Shown in pieces: positions 1-8,774 of a stretch of 64,000 nt of DNA. A program made the position numbers and the translations under genes. This DNA comes from Micromonospora costi. GTDB lineage: Bacteria; Actinomycetota; Actinomycetes; Mycobacteriales; Micromonosporaceae. The notes under the pieces were generated by a model that searched no databases, was not told where the DNA came from, and worked only from the letters and a program-made list of their open reading frames with translations. The DNA is taken from NCBI RefSeq assembly GCF_003626655.1, contig NZ_RBAN01000005.1:248001-312000 (forward strand), written 5' to 3'. Numbering within the stretch: position 1 is the first letter of the stretch; every line of letters begins with the position of its first letter.

Positions 1-706
1 ACGCGGCATCGCGCCGCGCGCTTCCGCCGACCGTCGACGGCATGGCCGACGCCCAACCGTCCTCGGTGATCCGCCAGAGCGTGTCCGGATCCGGCGGCGG
101 CTCGTCGAGCGGGCCGGTCGACACCTCGAGCACCAGGTCGTGCCGGTCGCCGGCCGGTAGGTGGAGCTCACCCTCGAGCGTCCCGGCCTCCGTGGGGCGG
201 AGAACCTCCCCGCCCGTGTGACGCAGGTGCAGACCGCCGACGCGTGCCGTCCAGGCCCCGCCCGTCCGGCGCAGTTCGCTGACGGTGGCCCGGCCGAAGT
301 CGGCCCGCGGGTCGAGGCGTACCCGGACGGCCGCGTCGCGGTCCAGGGCGTGGATCCGCCGCACCAGCACCAGGCGGCGGGCGTCGCCGGGGAACACCAG
401 CGCCTCCCGTGACTCCACGATGCCGTCGGTGGTCACCCAGCGGCTCACCCAGATCAACGAGCGGGCTTCGTAGTGCCCGCCCCACACGAACCGCGGATTG
501 GCCGGCGTCACCGTGTAGTCGCCGGGACCGCCGAGAAGGTTGCTGAAGATCGGCGGGTCCGCCCAGCCGGGGGCGCAGAGCCAGGCGACGTTCCCCTCCG
601 GGCCGAGCAGCGCCCCCCGGTGACCGTCGGCGAGCAGGGCGTACTCCCGCAGCACGTGCGGGTCGCCGCCACGCCGCCCGCGGGCCGCCCGCCCCTCGTC
701 CGACAC
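1..706 (-). CDS. GH15 family glucoamylase/trehalase-like protein, N-terminal part (runs off left edge)
   Basis: The minus frame stays open from a GTG at 706 to base 1, so only about the first 235 residues are present. The translation reads REYALLADGHRGALLGPEGN, then VAWLCAPGWADPPIFSNLLG, PGDYTVTP and VTTDGIVESREALVF. This is the usual opening of the N-terminal beta-sandwich of GH15 glucan hydrolases (glucoamylase, trehalase), followed by the family's R-R-I-x-A-L-x-G-type strand. The (alpha/alpha)6 catalytic domain and both catalytic Glu residues would lie outside the window. An alternative GTG lies at 733. The substrate cannot be decided from this fragment; trehalose or alpha-glucans are the family options. 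Confidence 0.75.
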   Translation of the reverse strand, partial: MSDEGRAARGRRGGDPHVLREYALLADGHRGALLGPEGNVAWLCAPGWADPPIFSNLLGGPGDYTVTPANPRFVWGGHYEARSLIWVSRWVTTDGIVESREALVFPGDARRLVLVRRIHALDRDAAVRVRLDPRADFGRATVSELRRTGGAWTARVGGLHLRHTGGEVLRPTEAGTLEGELHLPAGDRHDLVLEVSTGPLDEPPPDPDTLWRITEDGWASAMPSTVGGSARRDAA

Positions 707-876
707 ACCGCACCCCCAACGGTCCGGAAGCACGCGCTACCCGCTGCCGGTCGGTCCACACCACCCGGGGCGCGACCCGTCAGGTCGTGGGTGGCCGATC
801 GGCGGTCCCGGCCCACGGTGGTGCGGCACAGTCGAGGCGGGGGCGCCGACCGGAGCCCGGAGCGGTGGGGTGGGTG

Positions 877-2331
877 ATGGCCGAGGCGGGTCGACCGGGC
901 CGCGGCCTCGTCCGCGCCGCGTCGCACCGCGTCCTCGGTGTGCTGGGCGGGCCGCGGCGGACCCGCGTCGTGCTCCTGCTCGCCTCGGTGCTGGCGCTGA
1001 ACAGCGCCGACACCGGGACGATCGGGGCCGCCGCGGACCAGTTGGAATCCGACCTCGGTATCAGCCACGCCCAGCTCGGCCTGCTGGCCTCCGTGTCGTC
1101 GGGGATCGGCGCGCTCGCGTCCGTCCCGCTGGGCGTGCTCGCCGACCGCACCAACCGCGTCCGCCTCCTCGTGGTCACCGTGGCGCTGTGGGCGGTCGCG
1201 ATGGTCGCGGGTGGCCTCGCGCCCGACTACTGGTGGCTGCTGGCCTCGCGGCTGCTGCTCGGCGCGGCCGTCGCCGCCTCCGGCCCGGTGGTGGTCTCGC
1301 TGACCGGCGACTTCATCCCGCCCGCCGAACGGGCCGGCATCCTCGGCTGGATCCTCACGGGTGAGATCCTCGGCGCCGGCGTCGGGCTGATCGTCGGCGG
1401 CGAGGTCGCGGCGGCCCTCTCCTGGCGGTACGCGTTCTTCCTGCTCGCCGTGGCCAGCGCCGGACTGGTGGTGCTGCTGTGGAAGCTGTTGCCCGAACCC
1501 GCTCGCGGCGGCGCCGGCTGGCTGCCCGCGGAGCCCACCGGCACCGAGGCCGACCGCGGGCCGTCGCGCCCGCCGGCACCGGACCGGGCCCACGCCGCGG
1601 TGGCCGCCCACCACGTCGAGCCGGCCCGCGACCGCCTGCTGAGCGACGACCCGAACACCTGGTCGCTGGCCCGGGCCGTGCGGTACCTGCTGGCCATACC
1701 CACCAACCGGCTGCTGATCGTCGCCTCGTCGATCGGCTACTTCTTCTTCGCCGGGCTGCGGACCTTCGTGGTCGTCTTCGCGATCGAACACTTCCACATC
1801 TCGCAGATGGCGCTCGGCGGCCTCGTGCCCCTGATCGGCGTGACGGCACTGGCCGGCGCCGTCCTGTCGGGCCGCCTCACCGACCGCGCGCTCGCCCGCG
1901 GGCAAACCGGCGTCCGGATCCTCGTCCCGGCGGCCGGCTACGCCGTCGCCGCGCTGCTCTTCGTCCCCGGCGTGTGGCTGAGTTCCCTCGTGGCGGCGCT
2001 GCCGCTGATCGCGCTGGCGGCGGGCGCGCTGGCCGCGGCCAACCCGCCGCTCGACGCCGCCCGGCTCGACATCGTGCCCGGCCGATTGTGGGGGCGCGCG
2101 GAGAGCCTGCGTACGGTGCTGCGCCTCACCGCGGAGTCGCTCGCCCCGGCCAGCTTCGGGTGGCTGGCCGACGCGCTCGCGACCCCGGCCGGACGTGCCG
2201 AGGGCACCGGCCTGCGCAACGCCTTCCTGATCATGCTCCTACCCCTGCTGGCCAACGGGCTGATCCTGATCGCGGCACGGCGGACGTACGCCGTCGACGT
2301 GGCGACCGCGTCCGCGTCGCCGGGGCGGTGA
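877..2331 (+). CDS. MFS transporter
   Basis: A 484-residue polytopic membrane protein, assuming the ATG at 877 (upstream GGTGGGG; the frame is open further upstream). The first half carries the MFS signature loop between helices 2 and 3, GVLADRTNRVRLL, after two hydrophobic segments. A hydrophilic central loop of about 70 residues (roughly 210-280) separates the two six-helix bundles, and the second half repeats the motif as SGRLTDRALARG. This fits a major facilitator, possibly of the spinster-like type. The substrate is unknown. It is followed after 133 bp by an SDR gene on the same strand. Confidence 0.8.
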   Translation: MAEAGRPGRGLVRAASHRVLGVLGGPRRTRVVLLLASVLALNSADTGTIGAAADQLESDLGISHAQLGLLASVSSGIGALASVPLGVLADRTNRVRLLVVTVALWAVAMVAGGLAPDYWWLLASRLLLGAAVAASGPVVVSLTGDFIPPAERAGILGWILTGEILGAGVGLIVGGEVAAALSWRYAFFLLAVASAGLVVLLWKLLPEPARGGAGWLPAEPTGTEADRGPSRPPAPDRAHAAVAAHHVEPARDRLLSDDPNTWSLARAVRYLLAIPTNRLLIVASSIGYFFFAGLRTFVVVFAIEHFHISQMALGGLVPLIGVTALAGAVLSGRLTDRALARGQTGVRILVPAAGYAVAALLFVPGVWLSSLVAALPLIALAAGALAAANPPLDAARLDIVPGRLWGRAESLRTVLRLTAESLAPASFGWLADALATPAGRAEGTGLRNAFLIMLLPLLANGLILIAARRTYAVDVATASASPGR

Positions 2332-2464
2332 CCCCGACGCGGGCCACCGCGGCGTCCGCCTCCCGTCGCGCGCGGCGGCTGGCCCTGCCGCGCAGCGCGA
2401 GTATCTCGCCCGGGCACGGGTAGAGCGCCCGGGCGGTACCGACGTCGGCGAAGGAGGGAACCTC

Positions 2465-3490
2465 ATGGGCCGGAGCCGACAGCCTGCCCGGGTCGCCGTG
2501 GTGACGGGCGCCAGCGCCGGGGTGGGACGCGCGACCGTGCGCCTGCTCGCCCGGCGCGGCACGGCCGTCGCCCTGCTGGCCCGGGGCAGCAAAGGTCTCG
2601 CCGCGGCAGCCGACGAGGTGCGGGCGGAGGGTGGCAGGGCCCTGCCGATCGAGGTGGACATGGCCGACCACGAGGCGGTGGTCGCCGCCGGCCGGCGGGT
2701 CGAGGCGGAGCTGGGCCCGATCGACCTGTGGATCAATGCCGCCTTCAGTTCCGTCTTCGCGCCGTTCCAGGCGACCCGGCCGGAGGAGTTCCGCCGGGCC
2801 ATGGAGGTCACGTACCTCGGCTACGTGCACGGCACGCGCGTGGCGCTGGCCCACATGACCCCGCGCGACCACGGGACCATCGTGCAGGTGGGCTCGGCGC
2901 TGGCGTACCGGGGCATCCCCCTGCAGGCGGCCTACTGCGGCGCCAAGCACGCGATCGTCGGGTTCACCGAGTCGCTGCGCTGCGAGCTGCGGCACGACGG
3001 CAGCAACGTCCAGGTCACCATGGTCCAGCTGCCCGCGGTCAACACACCCCAGTTCGACTGGTTGCTGTCCCGCCTGCCGCACAACGCCCAGCCGGTACCG
3101 CCGATCTACGAGCCGGTCGTCGCCGCCCGGGCGATCGTGGCGGCCGCCGACCGGCCGTCCCGCCGGGAGTACTGGGTGGGGACCAGCACCGTGCTGACGA
3201 TCCTGGGCAACCGGATCGCACCCGGGTTGCTCGACCGCTACCTCGCCCGTACCGGCTATTCCAGCCAGCAGACGAGTCAGCCGGCCGACCCGAACCGGCC
3301 GGCGAACCTGTGGCAGCCGGCGGACGGCCCGCAGGGCAGGGACTTCGGGACGTGCGGGAGCTTCGGCGGCCGCTCGCACCGCCGCAGTCCCCAGGCGTGG
3401 CTGTCCCGGCACCGCCGGCTGGTGGCCGCGGCTGGTGTGAGCGCGGCGGCGCTGGGCACGGTCGCGTGGCGGGTAACCCGCGTCGCGTGA
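2465..3490 (+). CDS. Short-chain dehydrogenase/reductase (SDR) with C-terminal extension
   Basis: A 341-residue SDR. The Rossmann nucleotide-binding motif TGASAGVG is at about residues 14-21, the NAG motif is replaced by NAA (LWINAAFSS), and the active-site serine (VGSALAY) and AYCGAKHA (YxxxK) are present. So it should be a competent NAD(P)(H)-dependent oxidoreductase. The core ends near residue 250. A basic, proline-rich tail of about 90 residues follows and ends in a short hydrophobic stretch (LVAAAGVSAAALGTVAW), which may tether the protein to the membrane. A strong GGAGGGAA site precedes the ATG. The substrate is unknown; this long type is often annotated simply as SDR family oxidoreductase. 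Confidence 0.85.
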   Translation: MGRSRQPARVAVVTGASAGVGRATVRLLARRGTAVALLARGSKGLAAAADEVRAEGGRALPIEVDMADHEAVVAAGRRVEAELGPIDLWINAAFSSVFAPFQATRPEEFRRAMEVTYLGYVHGTRVALAHMTPRDHGTIVQVGSALAYRGIPLQAAYCGAKHAIVGFTESLRCELRHDGSNVQVTMVQLPAVNTPQFDWLLSRLPHNAQPVPPIYEPVVAARAIVAAADRPSRREYWVGTSTVLTILGNRIAPGLLDRYLARTGYSSQQTSQPADPNRPANLWQPADGPQGRDFGTCGSFGGRSHRRSPQAWLSRHRRLVAAAGVSAAALGTVAWRVTRVA

Positions 3491-3588
3491 TCGACTCGAC
3501 TTTCCTGAAGTCGGGCTGTCAGGACGCGCGGGACAGCGCGACTTCCCGGAACCGGAGTCCATCACGGGTGGACAGGGTCGCGGCGCCG

Positions 3589-4890
3589 TCAGCCGTCGGA
3601 GGTGCTTCCGGCCGCGCGGGCGCGACCGAGATCGGCCGCCAGCCGAACCCGCCGGTTGGCGCCGTCGACGGAGCAGCCCGTCGCGCGCAGCAGGTCACTC
3701 GCCGCCACGCGTATCTGCGTCGTGGCGGCCGTGCCGAACGTGGCCGGACCGGAGGACTGGGCGCACCCCGCGTGCAGGGCGGCGCGGAGGGCGATCCGGC
3801 GCGCCCGCGCGTGGGGACGCGCCGTACGTACCTCCCTGTACAGCTGGTCGACCGCGTCGGCGAGCGCCTCCACCGCACGGCACAGGTCCGGAGACACGGG
3901 TTCGCGGTACTGCAGCGCGGTCGCGGCGCGTCGTGCCAGGTCCTGGCAGTCGTCGATGACGCGGAGCAGATGCGTGGCGCCCCAGTCGTAGCGGCTGAAC
4001 TCTTTGCGGCGGCTCCAGCGCACGGGAGCGATGGTCACCACCTCTTCGGCGCCCCTGATGGCGTCCTGCATCCGTTCCACGTCCGGATTCATCCCGCGAA
4101 GCGCCTCCATGGCCCCGATGGCCCGATCGGCATCCTCTGTCCGTAGCGCCCGCTCCAGGTTGCGCAGCTGCGCGGCGAGGGTGCGGAAGACGGGTGCGAC
4201 GGCCCGGTTGATGATGCGGATGGGGTTCAGCGGCACCAGGAGCGCCACCACGATGAGACCGGTGAGGCTGCCGGTGACGGCGTCGACGATGCGCGGCAGC
4301 TCCAGGTTGCGTTGGCTGGTGGACAGGGTGGCGATGAGGACGGCGGTGCCGCCGACCTGGCTGACGATGGTGCCGCCACGGCCGGCGAGACCCAGCGCGA
4401 TACCGATGGCGAGGGTGACGATGACGCCGGTCTGCCACGCGCCGCTACCGATGAGGTAGACCAGACCGTCGCCGATGGCGATGCCGAGGCCGATACCCAC
4501 CAGCAGTTCGACCGTGCGGCGGGTGCGCTGGCCGAGTGCCGCGGCGATGGTGCCGACCGCCGCGGTGGGGGCGAAGACCGGGTTCGGGTTGCCGAGCAGG
4601 TTGTGGGCGATCCACCAGGACAGGCCGGCGGCCAGACCGGACTGCACCGCGATCACGGCGATGACCTCCCGCTGGCGTAGCCGCTGGCGGGCCGTGCGCT
4701 TTCCTTTGCTCTCCGCGCGGGATGCCCGTCTGCCGAGGCGCCGGGCCAGGGCCAGTGGCGAGAGGCGGTGACTGCTGGCTGTCGCCCGTGATTCCGTCAC
4801 GGCCGCGTCTACCCCTCGACAACGAGCAAAATCCACCCGTACGCGCCGCGCGGGCCGTGCCCCCACGGTGCGCGGCCCGCGCACCGTCAT
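3589..4890 (-). CDS. FUSC/aromatic-acid-exporter-like membrane protein
   Basis: 433 residues. About 60 basic N-terminal residues are followed by a membrane domain with about six hydrophobic helices between residues 70 and 215; AVGTIAAALGQRTRRTVELL is the type of arginine-rich loop seen in FUSC/ArAE proteins. The C-terminal half is soluble and helical. The ATG at 4890 overlaps the stop of the upstream STAS gene as ATGA, so translation is probably coupled. The open frame continues upstream through that gene, but only in a shadow reading. Last gene of a five-gene minus-strand set. Export of small aromatic or stress-related compounds is the family precedent, not something the sequence proves. Confidence 0.7.
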   Translation of the reverse strand: MTVRGPRTVGARPARRVRVDFARCRGVDAAVTESRATASSHRLSPLALARRLGRRASRAESKGKRTARQRLRQREVIAVIAVQSGLAAGLSWWIAHNLLGNPNPVFAPTAAVGTIAAALGQRTRRTVELLVGIGLGIAIGDGLVYLIGSGAWQTGVIVTLAIGIALGLAGRGGTIVSQVGGTAVLIATLSTSQRNLELPRIVDAVTGSLTGLIVVALLVPLNPIRIINRAVAPVFRTLAAQLRNLERALRTEDADRAIGAMEALRGMNPDVERMQDAIRGAEEVVTIAPVRWSRRKEFSRYDWGATHLLRVIDDCQDLARRAATALQYREPVSPDLCRAVEALADAVDQLYREVRTARPHARARRIALRAALHAGCAQSSGPATFGTAATTQIRVAASDLLRATGCSVDGANRRVRLAADLGRARAAGSTSDG

Positions 4891-5195
4891 CCCAGCAGGT
4901 CGTCTCCACCGGACAGGCGCAACTGATGGCGTACGGCGGTGGGGGCCCGCACGATCCTGATGAACGTTCCTCCGCTCGCGTCGAGGATGATGGCGGTGAC
5001 CATGCCGGTGACGCCCGGGTCGATCTCGAGGAGGCCGGACATGTCGACCTCCAGCCGTTCCGGCCGGTGCAGGCGGAGAGCGTCGCCCAACGCGCTGCGG
5101 AGGGCGCCGACGTCGGCGCGGCCCACGGATCCGCGGAGAATGAGGGTCACGACGCCCGCCGAGCGGATCATCGACGTGATCGACAGCGACGTCAT
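4887..5195 (-). CDS. STAS-domain protein (anti-sigma-factor-antagonist fold)
   Basis: 102 residues, almost exactly one STAS domain. Features include VVTLILRGSVGRADVGALRS, then PERLEVDMSGLLEIDPGVTG. In SpoIIAA-type antagonists the helix start is DSSGL or DSAGL with a phosphorylated serine; here the equivalent reads DPGVTG, so the regulatory serine is missing or shifted. The ATG (5195) overlaps the upstream BON stop as ATGA and the stop overlaps the FUSC start in the same way. It probably acts with the other STAS protein in this cluster in partner switching or as a small-molecule sensor, but the partner kinase is not nearby. Confidence 0.65.
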   Translation of the reverse strand: MTSLSITSMIRSAGVVTLILRGSVGRADVGALRSALGDALRLHRPERLEVDMSGLLEIDPGVTGMVTAIILDASGGTFIRIVRAPTAVRHQLRLSGGDDLLG

Positions 5196-5488
5196 CGCGG
5201 GCCGCGGCGACGGGCGGGCATGCGCAGGGTGTTGCACACGTCGAAGACACCGGGCACGTCCCACGCCAGGTCACCGGCGACCTCGCGGGCGTCCGGGCTG
5301 GCGACCGTCCCGCTGAGGATCACGACACGGTTCTGCACGGCGACCGTGATCTGCTGCCGCCGGGTGACCCAGTCGATGGACAGCCGTTGCGCGACGAGGG
5401 CGGCGAGCCGTAGGTCCTCGCTCTCCGGCTCGGGGCCACCCCACGGGCCGAAGGCGGGATCGTCGGGGTACGGCCAGGGAAGCATCAT
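5192..5488 (-). CDS. BON-domain protein
   Basis: 98 residues starting at the first of two tandem ATGs, with GGAGAAA seven bases upstream. A Pro/Trp-rich N-terminus (residues 1-25) is followed by one BON domain: LAALVAQRLSIDW, then ITVAVQNRVVILSGTVASPD, and AWDVPGVFDVCNTLRM, the typical V-x-L-x-G-x-V core and the terminal V-x-x-V-x-N-x-L strand. BON domains bind membranes or phospholipids and are common in osmotic and envelope stress proteins. No signal peptide is visible, so a cytoplasmic-face role is likely. Stop overlaps the next start (ATGA). Confidence 0.75.
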   Translation of the reverse strand: MMLPWPYPDDPAFGPWGGPEPESEDLRLAALVAQRLSIDWVTRRQQITVAVQNRVVILSGTVASPDAREVAGDLAWDVPGVFDVCNTLRMPARRRGPR

Positions 5489-5552
5489 GGGTTTCTCCGG
5501 TAGAGGGATGGGATCGGGGCGCGGCGTCGGGGTGCACGTGGCGGGTCGGGGT

Positions 5553-6146
5553 TCACTCGCGGAGGGCGGCCGAGGGCACGGCGGCCCCGGTCCGCGCGGC
5601 GGCCAGCCCCCGCAGGGCGTCCGCGCGGCTCTCCACGATCGGGAAGAGACCGTCGAGCCGCATGGTGTGCAGCACGGTGAGCACGAACCGGGACGGCGCC
5701 ACCAGGCAAAGCGTCGCGCCACGGTCCCGCGCCTCCTGATGGGCGCGGACCAGCACGCCGAGCCCCGCCGAGTCGATGACCTCCACCTCCGTGAGGTCGA
5801 CCAGGACCTGCCCGCCGACGTCGATCCCCTCGCGCAGTGCCCGTCGTACCGCCTCGGCCGGGTCGATCTCGCCGACGGCCGGGTCGTGGCCGATGTCGTC
5901 GAGGTGGTCGATCCCGAGGGTGTGCTCGCGGTCGGCGCCCCGCACACCGGGCTCGCCGGTGCCGACCGTGCTGCATCGGGGGCACCGGTGCGGGCCGGAG
6001 GCGAACGGTGACCCGGCCCAGCCGTGGTCGAGCACGAGCGTCCAGACGACTTCCGCGTCGGGCAGGACGGGAGCGGTCCCGGTGACCGTGTCGCCGCAAC
6101 CGTCGCAGATGAGGGTCATGGTGTGGTCGGCGGGTACGACGGTCAT
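5553..6146 (-). CDS. Zinc-ribbon plus STAS-domain protein
   Basis: 197 residues. The N-terminal ~65 residues contain two Cys pairs, LICDGCGDT and HRCPRCST, about 40 residues apart, which look like a zinc ribbon. Residues 90-185 form a STAS domain with VEVIDSAGLGVLV, where the serine of DSAGL is the usual phosphorylation site of anti-anti-sigma factors. This suggests a phospho-switched antagonist with a fused metal-binding or nucleic-acid/protein-binding head. ATG at 6146 follows AGAGGA and overlaps the stop of the upstream membrane gene. The pairing of a zinc ribbon with STAS is unusual; no cognate serine kinase is in the window. Confidence 0.7.
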   Translation of the reverse strand: MTVVPADHTMTLICDGCGDTVTGTAPVLPDAEVVWTLVLDHGWAGSPFASGPHRCPRCSTVGTGEPGVRGADREHTLGIDHLDDIGHDPAVGEIDPAEAVRRALREGIDVGGQVLVDLTEVEVIDSAGLGVLVRAHQEARDRGATLCLVAPSRFVLTVLHTMRLDGLFPIVESRADALRGLAAARTGAAVPSAALRE

Positions 6147-6511
6147 CGCCTGTCCTCTCGGTCGGTGCCCGCCCGCGGCCGCGGGGCCGGTCGTCGGGCC
6201 AGGGTCGGGTGCCCCGTGGCGCCCGGGTCGCGTCCGGTGGCGCCGTCCGCGGATCGTTGCGCGCCGGACACGACGGCGAGAACGACCGCGAGGCCGGCGC
6301 AACCGGTCTGCACGGTCAGCCGCAGTGCGGTCAGTCCGCCCAGGTCGACGCCGGCGAGGCGGACGACGATGGAGCCGAGCAGCGCGGCGGCCACGCCGAG
6401 CGCGAGGGTCAGCCACACGGGTACGGCCGCCCGCCCCGGAACGAGCAGCCGGCCGGCCGTCCCGATCGCGAGCCCGACGATCAGTGCGCTGACGAGGACG
6501 TTGCCGTCCAC
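6143..6511 (-). CDS. GlsB/YeaQ/YmgE-like small membrane protein
   Basis: 122 residues from a GTG preceded by GGGAGAGG. Three hydrophobic helices fill residues 1-85: LVSALIVGLAIGTAGRLLVP, WLTLALGVAAALLGSIVV and LRLTVQTGCAGLAVVLAVV. The G-x-x-G-R-L-L-x-P-G element after helix 1 matches the transglycosylase-associated (GlsB/YeaQ) family, which is linked to envelope stress. A hydrophilic Arg-rich tail follows. It is the first gene of the 6511-3589 set and its start faces the two-component system across a 236-bp divergent region. Confidence 0.65.
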   Translation of the reverse strand: MDGNVLVSALIVGLAIGTAGRLLVPGRAAVPVWLTLALGVAAALLGSIVVRLAGVDLGGLTALRLTVQTGCAGLAVVLAVVSGAQRSADGATGRDPGATGHPTLARRPAPRPRAGTDREDRR

Positions 6512-6670
6512 TGACCTCTCCCGTCCTTGCGGCGGCCACCTTCCGCGGCGTCTGCGCCGAGCCGGGCCGGGGCGGGGACCGCCCCCGTGGGCACGAACGC
6601 CGGATTTCCGCCCGCCTGTGCGGTACGCGCTCCACCTTCGGTGGCGATCGTGGAGGTGGTCACGCGGTTC

Positions 6671-6688
6671 TGTGACAGTTGTGTGACA
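6671..6688. promoter_or_regulatory. Direct repeat TGTGACA, 11-bp period (OmpR-type site)
   Basis: TGTGACA at 6671-6677 is repeated at 6682-6688. A start-to-start distance of 11 bp is what OmpR/PhoB-class dimers bind head to tail. It lies 60 bp upstream of the response regulator start and 160 bp upstream of the divergent GlsB-like gene, so it could serve autoregulation, control of the STAS operon, or both. Confidence 0.5.
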
Positions 6689-6747
6689 AAAACCCGCGAC
6701 CGCCGCCATGGGTGGGCGACCGGCCGTCGGCCGGGGATGATGCGGCT

Positions 6748-7422
6748 ATGACGGCCGTACTGGTGATCGAGGACGACGACCGGATCCGGCTCGCCATGCT
6801 GCTCGCACTCGACGACGAGGGTTACGACGCGTACGGCGTGGCCACCGCGGAGGAGGGGCTGCGGCGGCAGCGACTGACGCCGGCGGACAACGTGCTGGTG
6901 GACCTCATGCTGCCGGGCATGGACGGCTTCGAGTGCATCCGGCAGTTGCGCCGCGACGACGACGTGCCCATCGTGGTGATCAGCGCGCGGGACGACACCC
7001 ACGACATCGTGGCCGCGTTGGAAGCCGGCGCCGACGACTACGTGGTGAAGCCGGTCGCGATCAAGGAACTGTCGGCGCGGCTGCGGGCACTGCGTCGGCG
7101 AGGACGCGCCACCACGGCCCCGGTGGCCGCGCACGTCTTCGGCGACCTGGAGATCAGCGCCGAGGCCGGTGAGGTACGCCGTGCCGGGCAGCCCGTCCCG
7201 GTGACGCGCACCGAGTTCCGGCTGCTCTGCGAGCTGGCCGACCACGCCGGCAAGGTGCTGTCGCGGCAGCAGTTGCTGCAGCGCGTGTGGGGGTACGACA
7301 CCGGCGACGAACGTCTCGTCGACGTGCACGTCGGCCGGGTGCGGCAGAAGATCGAGGACGACCCCGCCAACCCGCGGCGCCTGGTGACGTTGCGGGGTCT
7401 GGGCTACAAGCTGCAGCGATGA
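6748..7422 (+). CDS. OmpR/PhoB-family response regulator
   Basis: 224 residues. Receiver domain 1-115: acidic pocket IEDDD near the start, phospho-acceptor Asp in VLVDLMLPGMDG (about residue 52), conserved VISARD and the lysine of DDYVVKPV. A winged-helix DNA-binding domain follows (about 130-222): EVRRAGQPVPVTRTEFRLL, then VLSRQQLLQRVWGYD, and VDVHVGRVRQKIEDDP. The ATG at 6748 is the third of three close ATGs and gives the canonical N-terminus. Its stop overlaps the kinase ATG (ATGA at 7419-7422), so the two are translationally coupled partners. Confidence 0.93.
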   Translation: MTAVLVIEDDDRIRLAMLLALDDEGYDAYGVATAEEGLRRQRLTPADNVLVDLMLPGMDGFECIRQLRRDDDVPIVVISARDDTHDIVAALEAGADDYVVKPVAIKELSARLRALRRRGRATTAPVAAHVFGDLEISAEAGEVRRAGQPVPVTRTEFRLLCELADHAGKVLSRQQLLQRVWGYDTGDERLVDVHVGRVRQKIEDDPANPRRLVTLRGLGYKLQR

Positions 7423-8774
7423 CCCGCCTCGGTCTCCGCGCGCGGGTCACCGCGGGCTTCGCCGTCGGTGCGCTGCTGCTCGCCGCCTCGATGGCGCTGT
7501 TCTCCTACAACCTCACCCGGCGCTCCCTGTTGGAGGAACGGGAGCGGACCGCGGTGCGGGCGGCCTACTTCGACGCCGCCGTCGTCCGGACCGGTCTGGA
7601 GACCGACGCGCCGGACGTGGTGGAGGTGCTGCGGTCCCTGGACACGGGCAGCGCGCGTCGGCCGCTGCTGCACCGCAACGACCGCTGGTACGCGCGCACC
7701 GCCGAGGTCGGCGCCGATGCGGTGCCCGCGGAGCTGCGACGCCTCGTCCGCTCCGGTGCGCCGGCGGTGCAGCGGGTTCGCATCGACGGGCAACCGGTCC
7801 TGCTCGTCGGCGTCCCCCTGTCGGACACGACCAGCTACTTCGAGTTCACCTCGCTGCGCGAGGTCGAGCAGACCCTTCAGGTGGTCGCGTTGACGTTGAC
7901 CGCCGTGGCCATCATGATCGCCGGTTCGGGAGCCGCTCTCGGCTGGTACGCCACCCGGCACAGCGTCCGTCCCCTGACCGCTGTGGCCGACGCCGCCGAG
8001 AAGATCGCGGCGGGCGACTACCGCACCCGGCTGGACGCCACCACCGACCCGGACCTCACCCGGCTGTCCACCTCGTTCAACCACATGGTCGACCAGCTCG
8101 TGCACCGCATCGAACGCGATCGCCGCTTCGCCGCGGACGTCAGCCACGAACTGCGCTCGCCGCTGCAGACCCTGGCGGCCGCCGCGAGCGTCCTGGCCCG
8201 CCGCCGGGACCATCACGACGAGCGCACCGCCACCGCGGCCAGCCTCGTGGCCGACGAGATCACCCGCTTCCAGCGGCTGGTCGACGACCTGATCCAGCTC
8301 GCGCGCACGGAACAACCCGCGCACCGGGAACCCGTCGACGTCGCGGCTCTCGCCCGTGAAGCCTGCCGCGCCCGGTCACTGCCCGAGGATCTCGTCCGGA
8401 GCGACGGGAGCACCACGGGCGCCTGGTCGGTCGACCGGCGGCGCGTACAACAGATCCTGCGCAACCTGCTCGACAACGCCGTCCGGTACGGCCTGGAGCC
8501 GGTCGCGGTGCGACTGTCGTGCCGAGGCCCCGACGTGGGCGTCATCGAGGTCGACGACCGTGGTCCCGGAGTTTCGGCGGCCGACCGGAACCTCATCTTC
8601 GACCGGTTCGTCCGGGGACGCGCCGCACATGCCCGAGCGGACAACGACGGCACCGGCCTCGGGCTGGCGCTCGTCGCGCAACACGCGGCCGCGCACGGCG
8701 GCCGGGCGGGCGTGACCGACCGTCCCGGTGGAGGCGCCCGGTTCTGGGTGGAACTGCCCGGGAGCCTGTCATGA
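7419..8774 (+). CDS. Membrane sensor histidine kinase
   Basis: 451 residues. Membrane helix at about 12-32, an extracytoplasmic domain of about 125 residues, a second helix near 165-185, then HAMP. HisKA carries the phospho-acceptor in AADVSHELRSPLQTL. HATPase has an N box (QQILRNLLDNAVRYG), DDRGPGVS and GTGLGLALVAQHAAAHGG. A complete, apparently functional kinase. The context (regulator, kinase, then GerMN lipoprotein, all with ATGA overlaps) resembles the actinobacterial MtrA-MtrB-LpqB arrangement, although the sensor is shorter than typical MtrB and this is probably a paralogous system. Confidence 0.92.
   Translation: MTRLGLRARVTAGFAVGALLLAASMALFSYNLTRRSLLEERERTAVRAAYFDAAVVRTGLETDAPDVVEVLRSLDTGSARRPLLHRNDRWYARTAEVGADAVPAELRRLVRSGAPAVQRVRIDGQPVLLVGVPLSDTTSYFEFTSLREVEQTLQVVALTLTAVAIMIAGSGAALGWYATRHSVRPLTAVADAAEKIAAGDYRTRLDATTDPDLTRLSTSFNHMVDQLVHRIERDRRFAADVSHELRSPLQTLAAAASVLARRRDHHDERTATAASLVADEITRFQRLVDDLIQLARTEQPAHREPVDVAALAREACRARSLPEDLVRSDGSTTGAWSVDRRRVQQILRNLLDNAVRYGLEPVAVRLSCRGPDVGVIEVDDRGPGVSAADRNLIFDRFVRGRAAHARADNDGTGLGLALVAQHAAAHGGRAGVTDRPGGGARFWVELPGSLS

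Noticed and set aside
508..1905. Long minus-strand open frame opposite the MFS gene
   Set aside because: Composition is Arg/Gly/Gln-rich without motifs and it lies opposite a clear membrane transporter; a shadow frame of high-GC DNA.
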